This document shows positions 54,656-62,518 of a stretch of 64,000 nt of DNA, in pieces. Made by a program: the position numbers and the translations under genes. This DNA comes from Hymenobacter sp. GOD-10R (GTDB lineage: Bacteria > Bacteroidota > Bacteroidia > Cytophagales > Hymenobacteraceae), in NCBI RefSeq assembly GCF_035609205.1, contig NZ_CP141184.1:1888501-1952500 (forward strand), given 5' to 3'. Every line of letters begins with the position of its first letter. The first letter of the stretch is position 1. The notes under the pieces were generated by a model. The model saw only the letters and a program-made list of their open reading frames with translations. It had not been told where the DNA came from and made no database searches.

Positions 54656-55309
54656 TCAGCTGATATCGTTAGGATCGACCGGAACGGCGATAATCTGTAA
54701 AATATCTCCCTGCGGCGTGAGCTTCACGCCTGTGAGCGTGCGCCCTAGGTAAGCACCTGTATCGATGCTGAGCGTGTGTGAAAGCCGGTCGAACAGAGGA
54801 AGGCCGTTGGGAGTTGGCGTGTGCCCAATTACTTGCAGCTTGCCCACATTGCGCAAGGGGCCGCGCCGCCACAACACACCATCGAGGTTTTCTTCATCAT
54901 AAGGCTCGGGCGTATCGGCTAGGCCCGCGTGGCTGGCAATAACATGGTCATTTTCCCAGATCAGAGGGCGGTGTTCCAGCCAATGCAAATGCAATCGGAG
55001 TAAGGCAGGCTGCGCGGCATATTGTTGTACCGTAGTTCTACCTCCCCAGTTCAGCCACTCTGGGAAGGGACCGTCGGGCCCGTAGTGTCGAATCATGCCC
55101 GCCTCGTGGTTGCCCCGTAGAAAGACCGTTTGACCAGGATACGCCGCGTTCAGCTCCATGGCAAGACCTACAGTTTCAGGCGCAAAATTACCGCGGTCGA
55201 CTAAGTCACCTACTTGAATAAGAAACTCCTCCTGCGGCTGCCAATAGCGAAGCAAGGTCTGAAAAGTATGGCAGCAGCCGTGGACGTCACCGATTAGAAA
55301 AAGATTCAT
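54656..55309 (-). CDS. Calcineurin-like metallophosphatase (PrpE/ApaH type)
   Basis: 217 residues from the ATG at 55309; the longer frame from 55345 is rejected because the fold begins at LFLIGDVHG. All metal motifs are visible: GDVHGC, GDLVDRG, RGNHE, VIASHAG and IGHTPT. It is a bacterial serine/threonine phosphatase or diadenosine tetraphosphatase-like enzyme; the substrate is undecided. It is 17 bases upstream of the glycosylase on the same strand and probably co-transcribed. Confidence 0.9.
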   Translation of the reverse strand: MNLFLIGDVHGCCHTFQTLLRYWQPQEEFLIQVGDLVDRGNFAPETVGLAMELNAAYPGQTVFLRGNHEAGMIRHYGPDGPFPEWLNWGGRTTVQQYAAQPALLRLHLHWLEHRPLIWENDHVIASHAGLADTPEPYDEENLDGVLWRRGPLRNVGKLQVIGHTPTPNGLPLFDRLSHTLSIDTGAYLGRTLTGVKLTPQGDILQIIAVPVDPNDIS

Positions 55310-55373
55310 GAATACGAAAAATAGGCAGCGCACTGACCGAATCACTACGTAGCTCGGCTGACTTACGAATGAT

Positions 55374-55670
55374 TTAGTGAGAAGCGGGTGCTGGATCTTC
55401 CGGTGCGGTGCTTAACCCCAACCGCTTTACCAGTGGCCCGATAGAAAGACCCTGAATAATGATAGAAAAAACGACGACTACGTAGGTGATGCCCACGACC
55501 CGGTCGCGTGTATGACCCGGAGGCAAAGACAAGGCCAACGCTACCGAGATGCCGCCCCGCAAGCCACTCCAAGTTCGAATTGTGGAGGGCAGCCGCAAAA
55601 AGCGGTGATTGACGTAGCCAACCAAAGCCGCCGCCATCAACAAGCTAGCAAAGACGGTGTAGAGCTCCAT
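55374..55670 (-). pseudogene. Cation/proton antiporter remnant with a large in-frame internal deletion
   Basis: 98 codons. Residues 1-31 (MELYTVFASLLMAAALVGYV, then HRFLRLPSTI) are the N-terminal membrane segment of a CPA1 Na+/H+ antiporter. Residues 33-98 (TWSGLRGGISVALALSLPPG to GPLVKRLGL) are its last two membrane segments including the conserved GLRGG block. The middle, about 300 residues in relatives, is absent, and the two ends are joined in frame near 55578-55580. The product can have at most three of about twelve helices, so transport is not expected. Confidence 0.8.
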
Positions 55671-56068
55671 AGGCCGTACAAGAAAACGAATAATTAACCT
55701 GCAATTTCAACAATCTCCTTTCTTCGTAAGAGAACTCCCCCTCTGGACCACTTACATGATACAAGCAACCGCATAGAATTCTGGGGAAGCTGCTACCCTG
55801 GATGCTACTACGGAAAATTCGCAAGACCATTCTAAGCTTATTGAAATTAGGTAAGCAGACTGGCTTCGGGTTTGGAGCTAATAGCAGACATACAAAGCCC
55901 TTAGCAGACGTAGCGCCCCCACTCGGAGAAGAGCCGAGGGAGGGCGCTACGTCTGTTCAACAACCTTCAGAAGTAAGGGAAAAAGCTAGCTAAGAACCAT
56001 AAACGTGCAGCCCGTGCCGCCGCAACAAAAGTGCGTGTGACCTTGGCCAGCTGTGTGAACCCAAACGC
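55671..56068. other. Intergenic region of about 400 bases with a GC hairpin
   Basis: It contains the hairpin at 55905-55955 and no other clear element. The 63-codon plus frame at 55802-55993 runs through the hairpin and is not called. Confidence 0.45.
55905..55955. repeat. Long GC hairpin CAGACGTAGCGCCC
   Basis: CAGACGTAGCGCCC pairs with GGGCGCTACGTCTG, and inside it ACTCGG pairs imperfectly with GCCGAG around AGAAGA. It is REP-like. GCGCTACG is also a word of the RAYT-linked repeats at 47.7 kb, but the hairpin is not otherwise similar. Confidence 0.7.
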
Positions 56069-57109
56069 TTAAGCAGGCACAGGCATGGCAGCCAAAGCAG
56101 CTTCTACGCGCTGAAGCATGGCGTCGTCGAAGTCTAGGTGCGTCACGAAACGAATCATCTGCGGACCGAAAGAAGAGGCACGGATTCCTTGCTCTTCTAA
56201 ATTTTGTAGAAACATCTTTTCAGGTAGCTCATCGGCCAGACGAAAAATAACCAGGTTGGTTTCGGCGGGTAGCACCTTCGTCACGTACGACTGCGCCGCT
56301 AGCGTGGCGCTGAGCTGCTGGGCGCGGCGGTGGTCGTCGGCCAGGCGCTCCACGTTGTGCTCCAGCGCGTACAATCCTGCTGCAGCTAGGTAGCCCGCCT
56401 GACGCATCCCACCACCCATAGCTTTGCGAATTCGCTTCGACTTCTGGATCAGTTCTTTACTTCCTAGCAGCACTGAGCCAACTGGTGTACCTAGGCCCTT
56501 GGAAAGACAAACCGAGATAGAGTCGAAATACTGACCGTATTCCTCCGCTTTTTGGCCAGTGGCTACCAGGGCGTTGAACACACGGGCGCCGTCGAGGTGC
56601 AGCTTCAGGTCGTGCCGGCGCGTTACTTCCGCAATTTCTTGGATGGCCTCAAGTGAGTAGCAACTGCCGCCACCGCGGTTGCTGGTATTCTCCAAACACA
56701 CGAGGCGGGTAGGCGGGTAGTGAACATTGTTCTTGTCACGAATAGCAGCTTCTACTTGCGCTGCTGTAAGGCGGCCCCGGTCGCCAGGTAGCAAGGCCAC
56801 TGAGGCGCTAGAGTTAAAGGCAATACCGCCAACTTCCCAAAGATAAATATGGGCAGTATGGTCGCAAATTACCTCCGTCATCGGCTCCGTTTGAGCTTTA
56901 ATAGCAATCTGATTGGTCATGGTGCCGGAGGGGCAGAAGAGGCCGGCTTCCAAGCCGAAGCGGGCAGCAGCCACTTCTTCGAGTTCGCGCACGGTCGGGT
57001 CTTCCCCATACACATCATCGCCAACGCGGGCATGAAACATGGCTTCCAGCATGGCTGGCGTAGGGCGTGTAACGGTATCGGAGCGCAGATCAATGATAGG
57101 TTCAGGCAT
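56069..57109 (-). CDS. Low-specificity L-threonine aldolase family enzyme
   Basis: 346 residues. A fold-type I PLP enzyme: DLRSDTVTRPTPAML at the N-terminus, GDDVYGEDPTVRELE, FCPSGTMTNQIAI, His84 (DHTAHIYLWEVGG), HLDGAR with Asp173, and the PLP lysine Lys204 in CLSKGLGTPVGS. It splits L-threonine to glycine and acetaldehyde, or acts on related beta-hydroxy amino acids. It stands alone, divergent from the next gene. Confidence 0.95.
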   Translation of the reverse strand: MPEPIIDLRSDTVTRPTPAMLEAMFHARVGDDVYGEDPTVRELEEVAAARFGLEAGLFCPSGTMTNQIAIKAQTEPMTEVICDHTAHIYLWEVGGIAFNSSASVALLPGDRGRLTAAQVEAAIRDKNNVHYPPTRLVCLENTSNRGGGSCYSLEAIQEIAEVTRRHDLKLHLDGARVFNALVATGQKAEEYGQYFDSISVCLSKGLGTPVGSVLLGSKELIQKSKRIRKAMGGGMRQAGYLAAAGLYALEHNVERLADDHRRAQQLSATLAAQSYVTKVLPAETNLVIFRLADELPEKMFLQNLEEQGIRASSFGPQMIRFVTHLDFDDAMLQRVEAALAAMPVPA

Positions 57110-57172
57110 AGTGGCTGAGGGTAAGGCCGAAAGAGAAGATGAGGTATGTTTTCGCGATTCAAAAATAAGACT

Positions 57173-57180
57173 TACTTTTG
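57173..57180 (+). promoter_or_regulatory. -7 element TACTTTTG
   Basis: Perfect TAnnTTTG match 37 bases before the ATG at 57218. Confidence 0.65.
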
Positions 57181-57217
57181 CCCTCCAATTTACAAATCGA
57201 CTTTAACCGACCCGGAT

Positions 57218-57694
57218 ATGAGCACTACTCGCCTCAAGCGGAAGCATCGCAAGAACATTGCGCGTGCTAACAACAAGCAGCGTATCATCAAGCAACTGCT
57301 CCTGACGCCCGTTCTGAAGAACGTGGACCTCGAAGAACTCAAGTCGCGTTTCACTACGACTGGTGCTAGCCCTGCAGTAGCCAGCGCACCAGCTACTACT
57401 GGCGTAGTTGCTTCTGTTAAAGAAGCTGCTACCTCGGCAGTCGATAAAGTGAAAGAAGTTGCTGCTGACGTAGCTGACGCAGTAGCGCACTCTGACGTGG
57501 TGGAGAAAGCCAAAGAGGCAGTAAGCGACCTAGTAGAGAAAGTAACGCCTGCTACTTCGGCGCCTTCGCAGAACGAAGAAGCAAAAGTAAACCAAACTGG
57601 CACTGAAGGTTTTGATGAGGCTGAGGCCATCACCAAGCCTGTCAACGAAGACGGTCAGGAAGGCGAGCACCCCAAGCCCGAAATCGCCCTGTAA
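57218..57694 (+). CDS. Small protein with basic N-terminus and amphipathic Ala/Val/Lys repeats
   Basis: 158 residues from the ATG at 57218; the longer frame from 57146 spans the promoter. Residues 1-30 are strongly basic (RLKRKHRKNIARANNKQRIIK). Residues about 60-115 are repeats of the kind VKEAATSAVDKVKEVAADVADAV, an amphipathic helix like those of LEA and YtxH-type stress proteins. The tail is acidic. The charge pattern suggests nucleic-acid or membrane association. I recognise no named family. It has its own promoter and terminator. Confidence 0.7.
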   Translation: MSTTRLKRKHRKNIARANNKQRIIKQLLLTPVLKNVDLEELKSRFTTTGASPAVASAPATTGVVASVKEAATSAVDKVKEVAADVADAVAHSDVVEKAKEAVSDLVEKVTPATSAPSQNEEAKVNQTGTEGFDEAEAITKPVNEDGQEGEHPKPEIAL

Positions 57695-57731
57695 AGCGGC
57701 CTGCCACCGGTGTCGGTCGGCTATAGAAAGT

Positions 57732-57769
57732 CAAAAAGCGCTTTTCTTGTACAAGAAAAGCGCTTTTTG
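57732..57769 (+). terminator. Perfect palindromic terminator
   Basis: CAAAAAGCGCTTTTCTTGT is followed by its exact complement, giving a 19-base stem with T-rich ends on both strands. Confidence 0.92.
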
Positions 57770-57787
57770 TTTGTCTAACGCAGACGT

Positions 57788-58288
57788 TCATCCTACTCGT
57801 AAGCCAAGTTCTACGGCCTGCAACTTCTGCACCTTGCCCGCTTCTACTTCGAAGCGCAAGAGCGTGCGAACTTTATGAAAACCGTGGCGACCGGCCGCGC
57901 CAGGGTTCAAGTGCAGCAGCTGCAACTTCGGATCGGGAATTACCTTCAGAATATGCGAATGCCCACTGATGAACAAGCCCGGTCGCTCGTGCGTCACTAG
58001 AGGGCGTGCGGCGGAACTATAGTGTCCTGGGTAACCGCCAATGTGCGTCATCAATACGCGCAAGCCTTCTACCTTGAAGCGCTGCACCAAAGGCTGGGTC
58101 TGTCGCACGTCTTGGCCATCGATGTTGCCATACACGCCACGCAACGGAGCTAGCTCCTGCAGCGCCTCCACTACGGCGGCCGTGCCGAAATCGCCAGCGT
58201 GCCATATCTCGTCGCAGTCGGCTAGGTGGTGCAGGATGCGTTCATCGAGGTAGCTGTGGGTGTCGGAGAGCAGACCTATTTTTTTCAT
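57788..58288 (-). CDS. YfcE-family metallophosphoesterase
   Basis: 166 residues. The motifs are GLLSDTHSY, WHAGDFG, GVYGNIDG, MTHIGGYPG and ISGHSHI, the compact single-domain layout of YfcE/MJ0936 phosphodiesterases. It acts on small phosphodiesters in vitro in other species; the natural substrate is unknown. It converges with the small basic gene and shares the palindromic terminator. Confidence 0.92.
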   Translation of the reverse strand: MKKIGLLSDTHSYLDERILHHLADCDEIWHAGDFGTAAVVEALQELAPLRGVYGNIDGQDVRQTQPLVQRFKVEGLRVLMTHIGGYPGHYSSAARPLVTHERPGLFISGHSHILKVIPDPKLQLLHLNPGAAGRHGFHKVRTLLRFEVEAGKVQKLQAVELGLRVG

Positions 58289-58550
58289 TAAGTTGAAGCA
58301 GCGTTAGGTAAAGAGCTTGCATAAACGTTTACGTAGGCCAGACGGATACTATTGCGTCCTGCTTACGGTGCAGCTTTCATGTTCAGCTTCTACTATCTAT
58401 TTTCATTTACAGGCGTTACCTGCACAACTGAACCGGACACATCACGTATCTTGCCCGACCTAGGCGAATTTCCGTTTGCCAATATTTATGCTGTGTTTTG
58501 TGGCATAAATCGTCTCATTCCCCCCATTTGCCCTCATATCATCCTGCGCG

Positions 58551-59249
58551 ATGAATGTTTTTATTAATGATATCCCGCTGATTATCAAAAAGAACAGCGA
58601 GAAGGTGTACAAGCACCGTTACGACCTGATTCTGAACCCAGAGGACGAATTTACGTCCAAGGATTTGATCGGCGACGTGCTGATTCGTGACGTAACCGAT
58701 GGCTTCATCGACCGGCTGCTGCGCTTAATGGAGGTGAAAAAGCTTAAAAAGCTAAAGTCATTGACGCTGCTGGCGCGCAAGAAAAAACGGTTGATTCTGC
58801 ACCTGAAAGATCAGTTCCGCATCGTAAAGGCCGCTGGCGGTCTGGTCGTGAAAGACGGAATGATCCTGATGATTTATCGTTTAGGGATGTGGGATTTGCC
58901 GAAAGGCAAACTCAAGAAAGAAGAGGACCCTGGTGTGGGTGCCCTGCGCGAAGTAGAGGAAGAATGTAGTATCACCGTCGTTTTGGGAGAAGAGCTGCCG
59001 AGTACATGGCACTCCTATGCCTACAATGGCAACAAGATTCTGAAGAAGACTAGCTGGTATATCATGCAGTGCCTCGACGATTCGCTGATGAAGCCCCAGG
59101 CCGAAGAATCGATTGAAGAAGTGCGGTGGATGACGCCCCAAGAGGCCCTAGCCGTGCTCGACGAGTCGTATGCTTCTATTGCGTTAGTAGTGCGCCACTA
59201 CCTCAGCGAACAAGCTGGCACTGATTCTGCCAAGGAAGCAGCAAAATAA
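58551..59249 (+). CDS. NUDIX hydrolase with N-terminal extension
   Basis: 232 residues. The Nudix box is GKLKKEEDPGVGALREVEEE at about 122-141, following the MWDLPKG strand. The first 90 residues are Lys/Leu-rich and not part of the Nudix fold; this extended form is common in Bacteroidota. It hydrolyses a nucleoside diphosphate derivative, unspecified. A lipoprotein gene starts 11 bases after its stop. Confidence 0.9.
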   Translation: MNVFINDIPLIIKKNSEKVYKHRYDLILNPEDEFTSKDLIGDVLIRDVTDGFIDRLLRLMEVKKLKKLKSLTLLARKKKRLILHLKDQFRIVKAAGGLVVKDGMILMIYRLGMWDLPKGKLKKEEDPGVGALREVEEECSITVVLGEELPSTWHSYAYNGNKILKKTSWYIMQCLDDSLMKPQAEESIEEVRWMTPQEALAVLDESYASIALVVRHYLSEQAGTDSAKEAAK

Positions 59250-59260
59250 CTCTAGGCGAG

Positions 59261-59746
59261 TTGCCTATGCGTCGACTCTACTATTCTGCTCTTGTCTTAA
59301 CATTTATTGGCGTAGCGGCTTGTACCGGTCGCTCTACCGTTCCGGAGAAGCGCGTGTCGACCGTGGAGCCACCTCCCGCCGAACACGCGCCCTTCGACGT
59401 GACGGCTTTATTGGGGCGTAACATCGACCAGGTTCGTCGGAAACTAGGCTCTCCTCGCGAAATAGCAACTCAGGACCTAGGGCCGGAGCCAACGCTCGCA
59501 CAAAAGCACACAGCTGCGAGCGAGAACTGGACTAACACGTTCGAGAAAAACGGCACAACACTCATCGTCAACTTCAGCGCCCGCACACGCAAGGTGCACG
59601 ATATCATCGTGGTCGGTGAGGATGAAGAGGAGTTAATGCGCCGGAGTAAGCTGACCCTTACGGCGCTGAACTACATTGTGCTGCCGGTACTCAACCCGCA
59701 AAACACCAGCCGAGTGCTAGGCCTACGCGTGATACCACTCCACTAA
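59261..59746 (+). CDS. Small lipoprotein, BamE/SmpA-like
   Basis: 161 residues with a lipobox (IGVAAC, about Cys21). The central part, FDVTALLGRNIDQVRRKLGSP, resembles the LxGxxxxxVxxxLGxP pattern of SmpA/BamE-type domains. The C-terminal part returns LTALNYIVLPVLNPQN. The function is not known. It follows the NUDIX gene closely and its stop overlaps the converging coaD stop by four bases. Confidence 0.7.
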   Translation: MPMRRLYYSALVLTFIGVAACTGRSTVPEKRVSTVEPPPAEHAPFDVTALLGRNIDQVRRKLGSPREIATQDLGPEPTLAQKHTAASENWTNTFEKNGTTLIVNFSARTRKVHDIIVVGEDEEELMRRSKLTLTALNYIVLPVLNPQNTSRVLGLRVIPLH

Positions 59747-60210
59747 TGGCTAGTTGCCGGTGGCAATGCGAACGGCACAAAATCATTGACGGGGCCTCCA
59801 AAGCGGTGAATCTCGCGGATGATGGTGCTGCTGATTGCTGCTAATGCGGGCGATGTAATCAGGAAAACTGTTTCCAACTCTGGGTTGACATGGCGATTAG
59901 CCTGAGCAATTGTGTTCTCGTACTCAAAATCGGTCGTGTTGCGTAGCCCGCGCAGCAAGAAGCGAGCACCTACTTGCTTGGCAAAGTCAGCCGTGAGGCC
60001 TTTGTAGGATTGTACCGATACGCGGGGCTCGTCCTGAAAAACAGACTCAATCAGCGTAATCATTTGCTCTACCGGCAAGTAGCGCGTCTTGCTGCTGTTG
60101 TTACCAATGGCAATAATCACTTGGTCAAACAAGGTCGTGCCGCGGCGCACCACATCGAGGTGCCCGTTTGTAAACGGATCAAAAGAGCCAGGGAATAGCG
60201 CAATACGCAT
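59743..60210 (-). CDS. coaD: Pantetheine-phosphate adenylyltransferase
   Basis: 155 residues, the normal length. The T/HxGH motif is FTNGH at 13-17 (GSFDPFTNGHLDVVRRG) and the ISSTxxR-type motif is ISSTIIRE near the C-terminus. It adenylates 4'-phosphopantetheine in coenzyme A synthesis. DUF3822 is next upstream on the same strand, the order seen in many Bacteroidota, where rsmD is often part of the cluster too; rsmD is absent here. Confidence 0.97.
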   Translation of the reverse strand: MRIALFPGSFDPFTNGHLDVVRRGTTLFDQVIIAIGNNSSKTRYLPVEQMITLIESVFQDEPRVSVQSYKGLTADFAKQVGARFLLRGLRNTTDFEYENTIAQANRHVNPELETVFLITSPALAAISSTIIREIHRFGGPVNDFVPFALPPATSH

Positions 60211-60289
60211 ACAAGAATGACTGAGTGACGGAGTGAGTTGTGCGACGGAATAGAGGCGTTTAACAGCATACTCCCTCGCCTAGCCACTC

Positions 60290-61171
60290 TTATTTACAAA
60301 GATGCAGGGTGTATAGCTCGAAGTAGCGATAATCGAAAGTATCGTTGAGGCGGTAGCTGTAAGCTAGGTCGAAGGGGCGCGTGCCGAAGCGAACGTTCCG
60401 CACATACTTGCGCAGAATGGTAAACAGCTCCGAATCGGGCAGCAAGTCGCCCCACAACACTAGGTCGTCTTGGTCGGGGTTCAGTTGCAATTCTTGCATG
60501 ACCAAGATGGTGTAGTAGATAAAGTCTTCGGGGCTGCTGAAGGGAAATACGTTACAATACTCCAAGCGCTTGCCGTGTACCGCCACCAACGTCACCTCTT
60601 GAGGGTTGACGTGCAAGTACAGCTGCCGCGGTGCTGACTGTTTACTTTGGTGAACTACACCCTCAATCAAAGCACTGGTTTGGTGCAGTAAGCGGCCCGT
60701 CGGGTAAGCTGTTTGCAGCCAATCGGCCAACGATTGCTCAGCAGCAAACACGCTCACCATATCCAAGCCAATGTGCTCGTAGTGATGAGGGCTTTCCTGA
60801 TTTGGGTCGAGGTGATGGTGCAAGCGTAGGTACGTAGCTTCGTCGCCGAGTCGGAACAAAGGCGCTGGCAGCAGCGTGAAGTGACGGTTTTGCACCGCAA
60901 GCCGTACGTGTTGCCAGCCCGACTGATGCAAAAACTCGTGCTGTGCGGCCAAGGCCTGCAACTGAGCCGCCAAGGAAGGAGCAGCTTCTACCGTGTAGTC
61001 TTCCAGCAAAACGAATTTGTTCCGCTGTACTTCGACTAGCCCCAGGCGGATGCCTGCCGCGCCGACTGTGATGTAAAGGTTATAGGCGCTCGGGTTGGCT
61101 AGGTTCAGCGTTTCGTCGCGAAAACGGTGTTGGGCAACGGGTACGGAAGCAGCAGGAGCAGAGGCAAACAC
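60290..61171 (-). CDS. DUF3822 family protein
   Basis: 293 residues. Conserved parts are RDETLNLANPSAYNLYITVGAAGIRLGLVE, LHVNPQEVTLVAVHGKRLEYCNVFPFSSPEDFIYYTILVMQ and the final FDYRYFELYTLHLCK. This is an actin/ASKHA-like fold family found almost only in Bacteroidota, of unknown function, usually with coaD and rsmD. The promoter at 61209 lies about 37 bases upstream. Confidence 0.9.
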   Translation of the reverse strand: MFASAPAASVPVAQHRFRDETLNLANPSAYNLYITVGAAGIRLGLVEVQRNKFVLLEDYTVEAAPSLAAQLQALAAQHEFLHQSGWQHVRLAVQNRHFTLLPAPLFRLGDEATYLRLHHHLDPNQESPHHYEHIGLDMVSVFAAEQSLADWLQTAYPTGRLLHQTSALIEGVVHQSKQSAPRQLYLHVNPQEVTLVAVHGKRLEYCNVFPFSSPEDFIYYTILVMQELQLNPDQDDLVLWGDLLPDSELFTILRKYVRNVRFGTRPFDLAYSYRLNDTFDYRYFELYTLHLCK

Positions 61172-61208
61172 GGAGCAATCAGGAAAGAGACGATACGGAA
61201 TAGGAGCC

Positions 61209-61216
61209 CAAAGGTA
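61209..61216 (-). promoter_or_regulatory. -7 element TACCTTTG for the DUF3822-coaD unit
   Basis: Perfect TAnnTTTG match on the minus strand; the DUF3822 ATG is about 37 bases downstream. Confidence 0.65.
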
Positions 61217-61264
61217 CGAAGTTCACCTCTAGCTGTGCGCCGCTACTCCATAGATGCACTCCAA

Positions 61265-61762
61265 CTACTTGAAACGAATCTGCGGAATGTAGAGGTCGTC
61301 GGGGCTGATGATGTGGCGTAGCACGGGGTGCACTTGGTGGGGCGGCAGCTTTACTAGTTGGCGCGGCGCTATGAAAGCTAGCTTGGTGAGCAGCTGGGCA
61401 TCAGCGGCGTGTTCGGGGTCGGCGCCGAGCTGGGGTACTGCCTTCGGGTCGGTTGGCGCGACGGCGAAGAACAATTCCAAAGCCTGTAGCTGGTCGCCGC
61501 CGAACTCGTGCAGGTGCAGAAAACGACCAGGCGTAATAGCTAAGCCAGTTTCCTCTAGGAATTCTCGCTGCAAGCACTCCTGCACCGATTCGCCAAACTG
61601 CCACCCGCCGCCCGGCGGCGACCAGAACAGCGCCTCATCGGGGAGGAGGCCGCGGTGAGCAGTGAGCAAAATTGCGCCTTCGTGCACAAGCAGCCCGCAC
61701 ACGCGCACGCGGACTTGGTTGGTGTAAGCACCTAGGAAGTTAGGAGTAAAGGAAGTTGACAT
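61265..61762 (-). CDS. NUDIX hydrolase
   Basis: 165 residues from the ATG at 61762; a further ATG at 61792 would add ten residues. The Nudix box is GGGWQFGESVQECLQREFLE, followed by ETGLAI. The fold opens at VRVCGLLVHEGAILLTAHRG. A pyrophosphohydrolase of unknown substrate, shorter than the other NUDIX enzyme and without an extension. It points away from the thioesterase gene. Confidence 0.9.
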   Translation of the reverse strand: MSTSFTPNFLGAYTNQVRVRVCGLLVHEGAILLTAHRGLLPDEALFWSPPGGGWQFGESVQECLQREFLEETGLAITPGRFLHLHEFGGDQLQALELFFAVAPTDPKAVPQLGADPEHAADAQLLTKLAFIAPRQLVKLPPHQVHPVLRHIISPDDLYIPQIRFK

Positions 61763-61798
61763 TGGTGTGGAAAGGTTGGTCGGGAGCGGCAAAGGGGG

Positions 61799-61806
61799 TA
61801 CTTTTG
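61799..61806 (+). promoter_or_regulatory. -7 element TACTTTTG
   Basis: Perfect TAnnTTTG match, with TTGG about 20 bases upstream. It is 8 bases before the small frame at 61814 and about 100 bases before the thioesterase ATG. Confidence 0.55.
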
Positions 61807-61813
61807 ATAACGA

Positions 61814-61903
61814 ATGAAACGACTATTTGACGAGCTGACAAGCAAATTTTTCGCTCATCAACAGTCGCATCAGCCCAGTAAAAAATCAGCGTATAGCTTC
61901 TGA
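61814..61903 (+). CDS. Candidate 29-residue small protein or leader peptide
   Basis: ATG to TGA, 29 residues beginning MKRLFDELTSKFF and ending KKSAYSF. It starts 7 bases after the -7 element at 61799-61806 and ends three bases before the thioesterase ATG, so the transcript would be nearly leaderless and the two frames coupled. It is basic overall with an amphipathic first half. No family is known to me. It could be a real small protein, or chance. Confidence 0.4.
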   Translation: MKRLFDELTSKFFAHQQSHQPSKKSAYSF

Positions 61904-61906
61904 TCA

Positions 61907-62344
61907 ATGCCTCCTACGGAAAATTCCATCTCAACGCTAGATTTAGCTGCTCGAATTCGGCAGAAGCTCACCACGCAGCGTTTCATGCACCTCGTCGGCG
62001 CCGACCTGACCACCATCGAGCCCGGCCGGGTAGAAGCGGAGCTAGCATTGGAGCAGAAGCACCAGCAGCATCGCGGCTTCGCTCACGGCGGCTTGATAGC
62101 GACCATGGCCGACTTGGTAGCTGGGTTTGCTGCCGTCACGCTCGTGCCTGATAATCACGGCGTCGTAACGGCTGATTTGCGCATTTCTTATTTGCACCCA
62201 GGCGTGGGGGAGAAACTACGGGCCGTAGGCTGGGTGCTGAAAGCTGGCCGGCGCCTGCACTTCTGCGAGGCTGAAGTGTGGTGCGATGATAAGTTAATTG
62301 CGAAGGCCTCAGCTACAATGGCAGTTGTAGAACCACAAAGCTAG
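61907..62344 (+). CDS. PaaI-type hotdog thioesterase
   Basis: 145 residues. The hotdog core HRGFAHGGLIATMADLVAGFAA (about 46-67) includes the HGG and the catalytic Asp of the PaaI family; DLRISYLHPGVGEKLRAVGWVLKAGRRLHFCEAEVW completes the fold. It hydrolyses acyl-CoA thioesters of unknown chain. It is preceded by the 29-residue frame and a clear promoter. Confidence 0.9.
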   Translation: MPPTENSISTLDLAARIRQKLTTQRFMHLVGADLTTIEPGRVEAELALEQKHQQHRGFAHGGLIATMADLVAGFAAVTLVPDNHGVVTADLRISYLHPGVGEKLRAVGWVLKAGRRLHFCEAEVWCDDKLIAKASATMAVVEPQS

Positions 62345-62518
62345 GTTGATAAGAATACTATGGTTGCGAATAACAAACCAACTTTAAAAGCTATTCAGGA
62401 ATTCAATACCTCGTCTCCGCACTTATTCTTCTTTCTTATTTGTTAGATGACAGCTCTGGTCACCAATCAGCTAATATTAGACTCGGGGCTATAGCCTCGT
62501 GCCAGCCAATAGTAAAAC

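Noticed and set aside
55802..55993. 63-codon plus-strand frame
   Set aside because: It passes through the hairpin at 55905-55955.
58352..58567. 71-codon plus-strand frame before the NUDIX gene
   Set aside because: No family features, and it overlaps the start of the real gene.
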